Shown in pieces: positions 9,577 through 18,367 of a DNA stretch of 64,000 nucleotides. The notes beneath the pieces are model-generated. The model did no database searches. It was not told where the DNA came from and saw only the letters and a program-made list of their open reading frames with translations. The DNA comes from Flavobacterium sp. (GTDB lineage: Bacteria > Bacteroidota > Bacteroidia > Flavobacteriales > Flavobacteriaceae), in the NCBI GenBank assembly GCA_014377455.1, contig JACMPO010000063.1, positions 62,001 to 126,000 on the forward strand. The letters are read 5' to 3'. The position numbers were made by a program, and so were the translations under genes. How positions within the stretch are numbered: the stretch's first letter is position 1; each line of letters begins with the position of its first letter.

Positions 9577-11610
9577 ATGAAATTAACTCAACATTTACTG
9601 GTATTCGTACTTGCAGGGACATTAACTATAAGTTGTACAAAAAAAGAAGCTCCTTTTGTAGATCCGTTATTAACAAATAGAGACACTGCTGTAAATCCAT
9701 CCGAAGATTTTTATCATTATGCTAATGGTGGATGGTTTAAAAAAAATCCTATTCCGTCAACCGAAAAAAGTAATGGTATTTTCAGAATGATTCAAGATAC
9801 CATAAACAATCAAGTTAAATCTATTTGTGAAAATTCGGCAAAATCTAAAACTCCTAAAGGCAGTAATAAACAGAAAATAGGTGATTTTTACGCATCGGGA
9901 ATGGATTCTCTTACCATAAATAAAAATGGAATTTCACCTTTAAAAGAGGAATTTGCTACTATCGAAAAAGTCTGTGATATTCCAACCTTATTAAAAACAA
10001 TAGCTCATTTACACACTATTGGTGCTGGACCAGCATTTAGTTTTTATGTATCGCAAGATGATAAAAAAAGTGATAAAATTGCGTTACAATTTATGCAAGG
10101 CGGACTTGGTTTACCGCAGCGCGATTATTATTTTAATACCGATGATGAAAATATAAAAATTAGAGTTGCTTATATAAAGCATATTGAAGCAATGATGAAA
10201 TTAATGAAAATTGACGATGCTGACGCTGCAAAAAACTCTATTTCAATCATGAAATTAGAGACCGATTTAGCCAAATCTTCTCGAAAATTAGAAGCATTAA
10301 GAGATCCAGTTAAGAATTATAATAAAATGAGTTTAGCTCAATTTAATGCACTTACTCCAAACATAAATTGGACTAATACTTTACAAGATTTAGGAATTTC
10401 AAAAGCAGATTCAGTTATAGTGGGTCAACCAGAATTCTATAAAGCATTGAACAAGATGATTAAATCATATTCTATTGCCGATTGGAAAACATATTTAAAA
10501 TGGGATTTAGTAAATACTTATGCATCTTATTTAGATAAAAACATTGAACATCAAAATTTCAATTTTTATGCCACAACTTTAAACGGAGTTAAAACCCAAA
10601 AACCACGTTGGAAACGCATTGTAGAGCAAACAGATGGAGCTCTTGGCGAACTAATTGGTCAGGTTTATGTAGAGGAATATTTACCTAAAGGGTCTAAAGA
10701 AAAACTGTTGGAAATTGGAAATAACATTCGCGATGTATATGCCAATCATATAAAAAAACTGGATTGGATGAGTGCCGAGACTAAAGTTAAAGCTCTCAAT
10801 AAATTGAGCAAAATTGTTATGAAAGTGGGATATCCCGATAAGTGGAAAGATTTAAGTTCCATCACAATCGAAAAAAATGCTTATTGTAAAAACAAGATTG
10901 CAGTAAACAAATGGGAATATAATTACATGATAAACAAGTTCGGAAAACCAGTAGATAGAGCTGAGTGGGGAATGTATCCACAAACCTATAATGCCTATTA
11001 CAATCCAAGCAATAACGAAATTTGTGTTCCCGCTTGCAACATTTTGGTTCCCGGTTATGAGGGGAAAATGCCCGACGATGCTATTTTATATGGAATCATT
11101 GGAGGTTCTACTTTTGGACATGAAATCACACACGGCTTTGACGACCAAGGAAGTCAGTACGACGATAAAGGAAATTTAAACAATTGGTGGACACCAGCCG
11201 ATTTGTCAAAATTTAAAGCTAAAACCGCTCTTATAGTTTCGCAATTCAGCAAATTTAAAGTAGGCGATAAAAATGTAAATGGTGATGCCACCCAAGGCGA
11301 AAACATTGCCGATTTAGGTGGAGTTGTTATGGGATATGAAGCCTTTAAAAAAACAAAACAATACAAAACCAACGAAATTATTAGCGGATTAAATCCAGAC
11401 AAACGCTACTTTCTGTCCTATGGTTACGCCTGGATGGTAAATGCGAATAAAGAGTCGTTGGCAAATCAAATTATGAGCGATGTTCATTCGCCAGCACAAT
11501 ACAGAATTAATGGACCGCTTGCCAATATTCCAGAATTTTATAAAGCTTTTGGTATTAAAAAAGGAACACCAATGCGACAAGACGATAAAGATCGAGTTGT
11601 AATTTGGTAA
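9577..11610 (+). CDS. M13 family zinc metallopeptidase (PepO/neprilysin-like), lipoprotein
   Basis: Endopeptidase for oligopeptides, probably anchored to a membrane facing the periplasm. The N-terminal signal ends in a lipobox (TISC, about Cys20). The M13 N-terminal domain follows (DPLLTNRDTAVNPSEDFYHYANGGW). The catalytic domain has the zinc motif HEITH (about 515-519) and the third ligand motif ENIADLGG (about 575), with the substrate-binding NAYYNPSNNEI upstream. Length 677 and the C-terminal arginine-rich region fit an intact enzyme. It is monocistronic with a strong terminator. TAACTTTG lies about 40 bases upstream as a possible -7 box. Confidence 0.93.
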   Translation: MKLTQHLLVFVLAGTLTISCTKKEAPFVDPLLTNRDTAVNPSEDFYHYANGGWFKKNPIPSTEKSNGIFRMIQDTINNQVKSICENSAKSKTPKGSNKQKIGDFYASGMDSLTINKNGISPLKEEFATIEKVCDIPTLLKTIAHLHTIGAGPAFSFYVSQDDKKSDKIALQFMQGGLGLPQRDYYFNTDDENIKIRVAYIKHIEAMMKLMKIDDADAAKNSISIMKLETDLAKSSRKLEALRDPVKNYNKMSLAQFNALTPNINWTNTLQDLGISKADSVIVGQPEFYKALNKMIKSYSIADWKTYLKWDLVNTYASYLDKNIEHQNFNFYATTLNGVKTQKPRWKRIVEQTDGALGELIGQVYVEEYLPKGSKEKLLEIGNNIRDVYANHIKKLDWMSAETKVKALNKLSKIVMKVGYPDKWKDLSSITIEKNAYCKNKIAVNKWEYNYMINKFGKPVDRAEWGMYPQTYNAYYNPSNNEICVPACNILVPGYEGKMPDDAILYGIIGGSTFGHEITHGFDDQGSQYDDKGNLNNWWTPADLSKFKAKTALIVSQFSKFKVGDKNVNGDATQGENIADLGGVVMGYEAFKKTKQYKTNEIISGLNPDKRYFLSYGYAWMVNANKESLANQIMSDVHSPAQYRINGPLANIPEFYKAFGIKKGTPMRQDDKDRVVIW

Positions 11611-11637
11611 TTTAGTAATTTTTAAAAATTTAATTTT

Positions 11638-11680
11638 AAATCGCTCCCTAAATATTAATTTTTAGGAGCGATTTTTTTTT
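11638..11680 (+). terminator. Terminator after M13 peptidase gene
   Basis: AAATCGCTCC / GGAGCGATTT stem, extended by CTAAA/TTTAG with one bulge, then nine T. Confidence 0.85.
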
Positions 11681-11850
11681 AATTTTCAAATATATTATAG
11701 CAATTTATTTTACCTAGTGCTGTACTATTTTTTATTTTTAATATTTTTAAGTTTATAATTCTAATTTTTTTAACAAAAAAATATATACATACTGATATCG
11801 TAGTAACAAATAAATCTGTAATTTCGTTAAAATTTAAAATCAAAAAAACA

Positions 11851-12537
11851 ATGATAACCAATAACATTTTAGTCTCAAACGCTACCGATTATGACAAAGC
11901 AACTTTCTACAGAAAAACTTATTTGCATGTTGCTTTAGCAATTTTAGGATTTATTTTTGTAGAATATTTATTGCTTTCTTTTGTGCCAACCACAGCAATT
12001 GCTTGGATGATGGGAGGTTACAGATGGCTTTTTATAATTGGATTATTTTGGTTGGGAACCACAATGTCAAATCGATTTGCTTTTAATCCATCACGAAACA
12101 TGCAATATTTAGGATTAGGAATTTATGTTGTTTTAGAAGCAATTATTTTTCTGCCAATGATTGCAATGGCATATTTCTATTCTGGAGGTGAAATGCTAAG
12201 TCAAGCTGTAGCAATAACATTATTTATGTTTACAGGATTGACCGCTGTAGTATTTTTCACAAAAACCGATTTTTCTTTTTTACGAACTGCATTGGTTGTT
12301 GGTGGTTTTGTTTCATTAGGAATTATAGTGGTAGGAGCTATTTTTGGTTTCAATCTTGGTTTGTGGTTTTCAGTTGGAATGGTTGTACTAGCATCAGCAA
12401 GTATTTTATATCAAACTTCACAAATAAAAGATCAATATGGAACCGAACAATATGTTGGTGCCTCACTCCAATTATTTGCTTCAATCATGCTTTTATTTTG
12501 GTATGTATTGCGAATCCTAATGAGCAGAAGAAGCTAA
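11851..12537 (+). CDS. Bax inhibitor-1 (BI-1/YccA) family membrane protein
   Basis: Integral membrane protein with six to seven hydrophobic helices across 228 residues after a polar N-terminus (NATDYDKATFYRKTYLHVALAI). The BI-1 fold family includes YccA, which modulates the FtsH protease in enterobacteria, and calcium-leak channels; which role applies here is not shown. Acidic or polar residues that BI-1 proteins keep at the C-terminal end are weakly represented (ILYQTSQIKDQYG). It is monocistronic, ending at a strong bidirectional terminator. Confidence 0.85.
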   Translation: MITNNILVSNATDYDKATFYRKTYLHVALAILGFIFVEYLLLSFVPTTAIAWMMGGYRWLFIIGLFWLGTTMSNRFAFNPSRNMQYLGLGIYVVLEAIIFLPMIAMAYFYSGGEMLSQAVAITLFMFTGLTAVVFFTKTDFSFLRTALVVGGFVSLGIIVVGAIFGFNLGLWFSVGMVVLASASILYQTSQIKDQYGTEQYVGASLQLFASIMLLFWYVLRILMSRRS

Positions 12538-12551
12538 TTATCAAATTATTA

Positions 12552-12588
12552 TAAAAAAAAGAGTCTGGGAAACTAGACTCTTTTTTTG
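12552..12588. terminator. Bidirectional terminator
   Basis: GAGTCT / AGACTC stem extended by seven or more A/T pairs on both sides (aaaaaaagagtct...agactcttttttt). It lies between the BI-1 gene (+) and the minus-strand block ending at 12607, so it serves both. Confidence 0.9.
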
Positions 12589-12606
12589 TTTTATATCGTA
12601 CTATAA

Positions 12607-12726
12607 CTACAAAACCTTTTTTATCAAATAATATACAACGATAAAAACGATAACAGTTCCAAAACAACCAAAACGTGTATTTTTAGCTGCTAAAAAAGCC
12701 CCTAAAAATGCTATAATATTTTTCAT
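12607..12726 (-). CDS. 39-residue membrane mini-protein
   Basis: Too short for the ORF track. The minus-strand ATG at 12726 opens a 39-codon frame: MKNIIAFLGAFLAAKNTRFG, then CFGTVIVFIVVYYLIKKVL. There are two hydrophobic stretches separated by a basic turn (KNTR), with a lysine-rich end. It starts 16 bases after the stop of the pterin dehydratase gene and ends just before the shared terminator, as the last gene of the block would. No family recognised. The coding call is an inference from composition, position and the terminator. Confidence 0.55.
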   Translation of the reverse strand: MKNIIAFLGAFLAAKNTRFGCFGTVIVFIVVYYLIKKVL

Positions 12727-12742
12727 AATTCTTTCTTTAAAA

Positions 12743-12997
12743 TTATTTAGATGAATTTTTTAATTGATACGTTTTAATAATAAAGGAAGCCAAATCTAAA
12801 TCTAGTTTAGTTATTGCATTTTTATCGTGCGTAAAAAGCGTGATTTCAAGTTGAAAAGCTTTGTGTATTTTACAATCGGGATGATGATGTATTTGATCAG
12901 CATAAACAGCAATTTCAAGTAAAAACTGAGCTAACTCGGTTTGCGATTTAAATTCAAAATTGTGTACTAATTTTCCGTTTTTTTCTTCAAATTTCAT
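12743..12997 (-). CDS. Pterin-4a-carbinolamine dehydratase
   Basis: Dehydrates 4a-hydroxytetrahydrobiopterin so that the reduced pterin cofactor can be regenerated after aromatic amino-acid hydroxylation. At 84 residues it matches the compact alpha/beta family, with the histidine motif HHHPD (about 37-41) and the later strand and Asp (ITKLDLDLASFI). It lies 10 bp downstream of the maleate isomerase gene on the same strand, which suggests co-transcription with the aromatic block. No phenylalanine hydroxylase gene is in the window. Confidence 0.82.
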   Translation of the reverse strand: MKFEEKNGKLVHNFEFKSQTELAQFLLEIAVYADQIHHHPDCKIHKAFQLEITLFTHDKNAITKLDLDLASFIIKTYQLKNSSK

Positions 12998-13007
12998 TAT
13001 CTATGAT

Positions 13008-13754
13008 TTAATAGTTTCCATTTAATAAAGCGCCACCAATAGTCGATTTTGTAGCGATTCCCAATTTTTTCATCATTTCATAAGTAGTACAAACAGCTGC
13101 CGAAGTTACTGGAATACCAATTTGTGATTGAATTAAATCTATTGCTTCTAATGATGCCATTTGTACGCAAGCAGAAGCAACTAATACATCAACTCCTGTC
13201 AAGTCTAATCGCTTGTATATTTCTAGCAAATTCATAGGGTTTTGATTTGCAACTTCTAAATTATCAGCTATTTCGAGGGCAATAAAATCGACTACTTCAA
13301 AACCTTGATCTTCGATATAGTCAACAACTAATTGGGTTAAGGGTTTCATGTAAGGCGTTATGACAGCTACTTTTTTTGCACCAAGTATTTTAAGTCCGTT
13401 AATTAATGCTCCAGCCGAAGTTACAATAGGAGTAGGGAAGTTATTGGCAACGGTTTCTTGATGCAAATTTAGTTCAGAAACGCAGTGATAACCTTTTCCC
13501 ATACTCATAATGGCAACTAAACAAGCATAACCCATAACATCAACTTGTGCATCTGATAATTCTTGAGCACATTTCAAACTCATGGCATCCATGGCTTCAA
13601 GTTCTTCTTTAGTCACTTTTTTCATCCGCATTCTACTGCTATGAAACGTAAATCGTTCGGGCAATATGGTTTCTCTAGCTCTAAAAATTGCAGGTATTTC
13701 GGTTTCCATCGTTACGTTTGAGGATGGAACTATTTGACCTATTTTGTATTTCAT
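13008..13754 (-). CDS. Maleate cis-trans isomerase (Asp/Glu racemase fold)
   Basis: Predicted to convert maleate to fumarate without an external cofactor. The Asp/Glu racemase superfamily fold is shown by the two-domain layout with catalytic cysteines Cys78 (MGYACLV) and Cys196 (VASACVQMA). Their spacing of 118 residues equals that of the known maleate isomerase pair Cys76/Cys194. The N-terminal IVPSSNVTMETEIP is also typical of maleate isomerase and arylmalonate decarboxylase relatives. The neighbouring FAH hydrolase and amidohydrolase would supply maleate. Arylmalonate decarboxylase or Asp/Glu racemase are less likely alternatives given the context. Likely last chemical step of the aromatic pathway. 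Confidence 0.82.
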   Translation of the reverse strand: MKYKIGQIVPSSNVTMETEIPAIFRARETILPERFTFHSSRMRMKKVTKEELEAMDAMSLKCAQELSDAQVDVMGYACLVAIMSMGKGYHCVSELNLHQETVANNFPTPIVTSAGALINGLKILGAKKVAVITPYMKPLTQLVVDYIEDQGFEVVDFIALEIADNLEVANQNPMNLLEIYKRLDLTGVDVLVASACVQMASLEAIDLIQSQIGIPVTSAAVCTTYEMMKKLGIATKSTIGGALLNGNY

Positions 13755-13823
13755 ACTTTTTTAGTTTGCAGTTTCAGTGATAGTGAGCAGTTTGAAAACT
13801 GAATCCTGAGACTGAATATTTAT
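13755..13823. repeat. Word-like degenerate repeat (CTGAAACTG/CTGAATCTG type)
   Basis: The gap between the FAH and isomerase genes reads, on the minus strand, as strings such as TTCAGTCTCAGGATTCAG, TTTTCAAACTGC and CTGAAACTGCAAAC. The same ACTG-rich words occur near 2740 and 32270. No promoter or coding sequence seen. Confidence 0.45.
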
Positions 13824-14732
13824 TTAAATTTCCTTAACTGTATTTACAATTGTACCAATTCCTTCTATAGTTGCTTCGACAATATCTCCATCATACAACC
13901 ATTCTTGAGGATTTCTACCAGCACCAACGCCTGATGGAGTTCCAGTTGCAATAATATCGCCAGCTTCTATAGTGAAAACCGTACTCAAATCTTCAATCAA
14001 ATCGTTGATGTTAAATAATAAGAATTTTGTATTTGAGTTTTGTTTTTCAACTCCATTTACTTTTAATGATAAATTCAGATTATGTGGATTTTCTATTTCA
14101 TCTTTGGTAACTAAAAATGGTCCCAATGGTGCAAAAGTGTCTTGACCTTTTGATACAATCCATTGTCCTTCACGGCGACAATCTCGTGCTGAAATGTCAT
14201 TAATGACGGTATAACCAAAAACATAATCCATTGCATCAGTTTTAGGGACATATTTTCCTTTTTTACCAATAACAACAGCCAATTCAACTTCCCAATCCAG
14301 TTGCGAAGTCAATTTTGTATTTTTAATTATTTCGGTATTTGTTCCCGTAACTGTTGTAGTAGGTTTAGAGAAAATGATTGGTTTTTGTGGTAATTTACCA
14401 GTTGTATCAAGTGTTCGAGCACTTTCGGCAACATGTTCGGTATAATTTAAACCGATACCAATAATATTTTTTCTAGGTTTTTCAATAGGAGCTAAAATAG
14501 TAATTTGGTCTAATTGACACCCAATTTCGTCAAAGGTTTCTTTAGAAGTTTCAAGCACTAATTCGGTAATTTCAGCAATAATTTCAAAACCCAAGTCAAT
14601 CAAATCAAGCATGTCATCGGGCAAAGGAAAATTAGATATTTTACCAAAATCTTCCATGTCAATTACAAGATTATTGTGCAAAAATCCTAATCTGGAATCA
14701 GTTTCGTTAGTTTTATAAGTAAGTAGTTTCAT
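13824..14732 (-). CDS. Fumarylacetoacetate hydrolase family protein (acylpyruvate/maleylpyruvate hydrolase type)
   Basis: Hydrolyses a C-C bond in a ring-cleavage product, giving pyruvate plus a C4 acid or amide. FAH C-terminal fold begins with IGIGLNYTEHVAES (about 91-105). The metal ligands Glu148 and Glu150 are in DWEVELAVVIG, and Asp is in VFGYTVINDISARD. GTPSGVG near the end is also typical. The 302-residue length fits single-domain acylpyruvases rather than eukaryotic-type FAH. Its ATG overlaps the creD stop as TAATG, so translation is probably coupled. Next to a gentisate-dioxygenase-like bicupin, the expected substrate is maleylpyruvate or its amide. Confidence 0.87.
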   Translation of the reverse strand: MKLLTYKTNETDSRLGFLHNNLVIDMEDFGKISNFPLPDDMLDLIDLGFEIIAEITELVLETSKETFDEIGCQLDQITILAPIEKPRKNIIGIGLNYTEHVAESARTLDTTGKLPQKPIIFSKPTTTVTGTNTEIIKNTKLTSQLDWEVELAVVIGKKGKYVPKTDAMDYVFGYTVINDISARDCRREGQWIVSKGQDTFAPLGPFLVTKDEIENPHNLNLSLKVNGVEKQNSNTKFLLFNINDLIEDLSTVFTIEAGDIIATGTPSGVGAGRNPQEWLYDGDIVEATIEGIGTIVNTVKEI

Positions 14733-16078
14733 TAGTTAGATTCTGTTAATTTGTCTGTTTCTTTTAATGATAAATTATACCAATCTATTTTTCTAGAAAA
14801 GTACATAACTAAGGCTAAAATGATAAAAATTCCAATGCTTCCTATTAATAATGCATAATCCTCTAATTGAATAATAACATAAATAAAAGTGTATAAAATT
14901 GATAAAATTCCAATTATTAAATAGGTAAGTTGCGTTGATTTTAAAATTGCTTTGATATATCCCGCGATTAATAATAAGGTTGCAAATGCAGAAATTATAA
15001 AGGCTAAATTAAAAGTTAAATGCTCTGATATTGATAATAATAAAGTATAAAACACAATTAAAGCAATGCCAATTAAGATATATTGTATTGGATGTATAAA
15101 AATTCGATTTAATATTTCGATGAAGAAGAAAGTTAAAAAAGTAAATGCGATAAAAAGGATGGCATATCGAATAGATCTAAAAGCTTTTTGATAATTATCA
15201 ACAGGCAATAATAAATCAATTCCAAACAACGACTCATTAACTTGATACTTGCTGCCAATCCAGCTTTGAGGATAATTTCTGTTTAGGTGCAAAATATTCC
15301 AATTTGCAGTAAATCCTTTGTCAGTTATTTGACGATTATCAGGTAAAAATGCACCATTAAAACTTGGTGTTTTCCAAGGAGAATTGATCGAAACATCTGT
15401 AATTTTTCCGACAGGAGTAAAATAAAGAATTTGACTTCCTTTTAAATCTAAATTGAATGAAAAATTATATTTTAAACTATCATTTGGTTCAATTTTTACA
15501 GGTGCATTTATACCAGTTTTAATAATATCGGTCGATTCAACTCCTGGATTAAAAGAACTTGTAGAGGCATTCCAGTTAAGTTTAATTTGTTTTTCGATTC
15601 CACGTAAATCATCGATTCCGAGTGACAGCGTAGCTTTGCTAAATTCAATATCTTTAAAAGGAATATCACTATTTAAAAATTTAATTTCATCAAAATTTCC
15701 AGATAAATTAATTTTAGAATTGTAAACAACAATTTCATAAATTCCTCTGTTTCGTTGTTCTGGAAGTATTTTTCCATCAATTTTTAGTTGAGACGGCAAA
15801 AAATGAATATAATCTTTAATTTTTACAATTTTCGTAGTTGTATCTTTATTTTTTTTAGTTACTTCTTTCATGTATTTGTAAAACGGAACTGATACAATTG
15901 GTCCAACTAAGTTTTGTGAATTTGCCCATTTACCACTTACTTCGCTAATCGCTTGTTCTTGAGTGGCTTGTCGTTCGTTAATTAAACTTTCAATCATTGC
16001 AGTTGGAATTAATAACAACAGTGTAATGAATAGAATAGTTCCTATTTTAAAATATATGTTGGTTTTAAGTGATTTCAT
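14732..16078 (-). CDS. creD: CreD-like inner membrane protein
   Basis: Integral membrane protein related to CreD of the enterobacterial CreBC regulon, whose biochemical role is poorly understood. There is one membrane span at the N-terminus (about 11-30). A large periplasmic beta-rich domain follows (about 35-300; EQAISEVSGKWANSQNLVGPIVSVPFYKY is a CreD hallmark). Five to six closely spaced spans end the protein. Length 448 is normal. No creBC two-component genes are adjacent. The gene lies inside the aromatic block, 32 bp after the bicupin gene and overlapping the FAH gene start, which is unusual and unexplained. Confidence 0.88.
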   Translation of the reverse strand: MKSLKTNIYFKIGTILFITLLLLIPTAMIESLINERQATQEQAISEVSGKWANSQNLVGPIVSVPFYKYMKEVTKKNKDTTTKIVKIKDYIHFLPSQLKIDGKILPEQRNRGIYEIVVYNSKINLSGNFDEIKFLNSDIPFKDIEFSKATLSLGIDDLRGIEKQIKLNWNASTSSFNPGVESTDIIKTGINAPVKIEPNDSLKYNFSFNLDLKGSQILYFTPVGKITDVSINSPWKTPSFNGAFLPDNRQITDKGFTANWNILHLNRNYPQSWIGSKYQVNESLFGIDLLLPVDNYQKAFRSIRYAILFIAFTFLTFFFIEILNRIFIHPIQYILIGIALIVFYTLLLSISEHLTFNLAFIISAFATLLLIAGYIKAILKSTQLTYLIIGILSILYTFIYVIIQLEDYALLIGSIGIFIILALVMYFSRKIDWYNLSLKETDKLTESN

Positions 16079-16110
16079 AGTTTTATATTAGAGAGGTTAT
16101 TTACTGTAAT

Positions 16111-17217
16111 TTAAGTTTGCTGATGACCGTTATTTTCTTCATAATCTCTCGATTGATAAAGTCCTAATTTTTCTATCACAGGCAAATCATTAAACAAAAA
16201 TAAACAAGCATCTTCGATTTTAGATTTATTGTGATGCTCATGCCAAGCCCAAGATGGAACACAAAAAATATCACGTTCAGCCCAGTCAAATCGCTTTCCG
16301 TTAATTATGGAATATCCTTTTCCCTTAGCACATTGATAGACAAATGAACCCGTATGTTTATGTGCTTTTCCCTTAAATTCTGGTGGTAATAGTTGCATTG
16401 ATGCACCCATAGTTTGCATTACATGTCCTCCAGTTAACGGATTAGAATATTGCATTAAAATTCCGTCAAATTTATCTACTTCTTTTACTTTTTGTATTTC
16501 TATTAATGCAGGATAAACTGCTTTCCACGAATATTTGAATAATGGTGAGTAGGGTTTATCCCAATTGGAATCGGCTGGAATTAATCCAGCACAACCAAAA
16601 GTACTTGGCGAATAATTTACTTTATTTATTAAAGCTTGTTTTCCTTCATGAACAGCATAATCATTTGCTTCTAAAGCATTAACTAGAGGAATGTCTAATC
16701 CGTCTTGCCAAATACAAGTTTTTCCACCTTCTATAACACCATGTTCATGCCAAGTTGAATTAGGAGTTATGACAAAATCGTTCACTTCAAAAGTTATTTT
16801 ATTTCCGTCAACTACTGTGTATCCACCTTTGCCTTCCATTATAAATCGCAAAGCAGATGCTTTATGTTTATGCGCTGATGTGCTTTCGCCAGGTCGAGTT
16901 ACTTGAATTCCAGTGTATAACCAACCGACTGCTGCAGAAACATCTTTTCGTTTGTCATTTACTAAATAAACTACGCGTCTTCCAGCTTGTTCAGGAGTAA
17001 CTAATTCAGATGATTTTAAAACTAGTTCACGTAAATCGTCATATTTCCAGAGCATTGGAACCGATGAGCTTCGTGGTTCCCAAGGTTCAATATCGTTGGC
17101 AACGGTCCATAATGCACCTGCGCCAAACGATTCTAATTCTTTATAATACGCCTCGAGTTCGGGAGAGTTTTGAACTCTTGCTCTTCCAATTTGATCGTCT
17201 GAATGGTTATCGTTCAT
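16111..17217 (-). CDS. Bicupin ring-cleavage dioxygenase (gentisate 1,2-dioxygenase family)
   Basis: Predicted non-haem Fe(II) dioxygenase that opens an aromatic ring between the carboxyl-bearing carbon and the adjacent substituted carbon. Two cupin domains: the first has AHKHK (His116, His118) and WHEHG (His157, His159). The second has AHKHT (His286, His288) and WHEHH (His326, His328), so both metal sites appear intact. N-terminal helices (ELEAYYKELESFGAGALW) match gentisate dioxygenases. Length 368 fits. Gentisate is one possible substrate. Given the nearby amidohydrolase, 5-hydroxyanthranilate is the alternative favoured here; the sequence alone cannot decide. Confidence 0.85.
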   Translation of the reverse strand: MNDNHSDDQIGRARVQNSPELEAYYKELESFGAGALWTVANDIEPWEPRSSSVPMLWKYDDLRELVLKSSELVTPEQAGRRVVYLVNDKRKDVSAAVGWLYTGIQVTRPGESTSAHKHKASALRFIMEGKGGYTVVDGNKITFEVNDFVITPNSTWHEHGVIEGGKTCIWQDGLDIPLVNALEANDYAVHEGKQALINKVNYSPSTFGCAGLIPADSNWDKPYSPLFKYSWKAVYPALIEIQKVKEVDKFDGILMQYSNPLTGGHVMQTMGASMQLLPPEFKGKAHKHTGSFVYQCAKGKGYSIINGKRFDWAERDIFCVPSWAWHEHHNKSKIEDACLFLFNDLPVIEKLGLYQSRDYEENNGHQQT

Positions 17218-17368
17218 GTTTTTATTTTTTTGACCATTAAAGTATTGAGAAAATTAAGGATTTTACTTTTGTAAATTATATTTAATAAGATTAAATTTAT
17301 AAAATTTTTGAAGTTAAAATTTCAAGTGTAACTTAATGAACCTTAATATCTTAATGGTTTGTTTATTG

Positions 17369-18346
17369 CTATTTATTAAATTCCTCATGATTATCGATAA
17401 ACGTAATTTTTCGGGTAGGAGCAATGTTCACTCTTAAATCAAAGATATCAAATCTATTGTAATGTCCCAGTATATCGTGCATTTGTTTGGGTTGAATACA
17501 TTTTTCTAAATCGATATCAGCATAAACAATTCCTTCATCATCGATTAATGGTTCACCGATTACTGCTCCATTTGGTCCAATAAATCCTGAAAAAGCTGAA
17601 TTTTTTCTAGTTAAAAGCTCATCTACATTTGGAACATCTTTTCTCAAAGCATCTTTAATTTCTTTTGAAATTGTGGAACACGATACAACAGTAAATAATT
17701 TCCCTTCAAACGAATGAGCACAGGCACGAATTTTTATTGCTTCTGCCATATCATAATCTGGCGGAGCTACTGGCAACGAAATATAGTTGGCAATATGTAT
17801 TAATTCTCCTTGTGCCAAAAGCGTAAAACGTGCCAATGTATTTGTGTTTTCGCCACAAGCTAAAGTTCCAATTGGTCCAATTTCCGTGTTGTAAACTTTT
17901 AGAGAGGAACCATCACCGCTTGTCCATGTAAGTTTTTCAGCCCAAGTTGGGACTAATTTTCGGTGTTTACCAATTAGAATTCCATTGTTGTTGATAATTA
18001 AATTGGTGTTGTAAATTTCTCCAAACGAATCACCTCGTTCATTAATTCCAATAACAACATGGCAGTTCAATTTTTTTGCCGCTTGATACAAAGGTTTCAT
18101 TACTTCATCATCAATTTTTACAGCTGATTTATATAATTTTTCATACCAAATACTTCCTTGAACTGGAGTCATAATCCAATTCCAATAAGGATATCCCGAA
18201 ATAAAAACTTCTGGAAATGCGACTAAATTTGCTCCGTTGGATGTTGCTTCTTTCATGAATGCAATTGCTTTTTCAATAGTTTTTTCTACGTTTAAAAAAA
18301 CTGGAGAAGTTTGAACTGCTGCGGCTTTGAATTTTTTAAAGTCCAT
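17369..18346 (-). CDS. Nitrilase-superfamily carbon-nitrogen hydrolase
   Basis: Hydrolyses a nitrile or amide. The Glu-Lys-Cys triad is visible: Glu46 (FPEVF), Lys130 (HRKLVPTW) and Cys164 (LACGENTN). CGENTNTLARF resembles nitrilase-branch enzymes rather than amidases of the NIT2 type, but the superfamily often hydrolyses amides. Length 325 is normal and no signal is present, so it is cytosolic. It is flanked by the thioesterase (21 bp upstream) and the bicupin gene (151 bp downstream), on the same strand. In this setting it may deamidate maleamate to maleate plus ammonia; this is an inference from context. Confidence 0.85.
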   Translation of the reverse strand: MDFKKFKAAAVQTSPVFLNVEKTIEKAIAFMKEATSNGANLVAFPEVFISGYPYWNWIMTPVQGSIWYEKLYKSAVKIDDEVMKPLYQAAKKLNCHVVIGINERGDSFGEIYNTNLIINNNGILIGKHRKLVPTWAEKLTWTSGDGSSLKVYNTEIGPIGTLACGENTNTLARFTLLAQGELIHIANYISLPVAPPDYDMAEAIKIRACAHSFEGKLFTVVSCSTISKEIKDALRKDVPNVDELLTRKNSAFSGFIGPNGAVIGEPLIDDEGIVYADIDLEKCIQPKQMHDILGHYNRFDIFDLRVNIAPTRKITFIDNHEEFNK

Positions 18347-18367
18347 TTAAGATTTGAGTATTAAGTA

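Noticed and set aside
10991-11580. Overlapping ORFs within the M13 peptidase gene and similar shadow ORFs elsewhere
   Set aside because: They lie entirely inside confidently assigned genes in other frames and show no domain or start context of their own.
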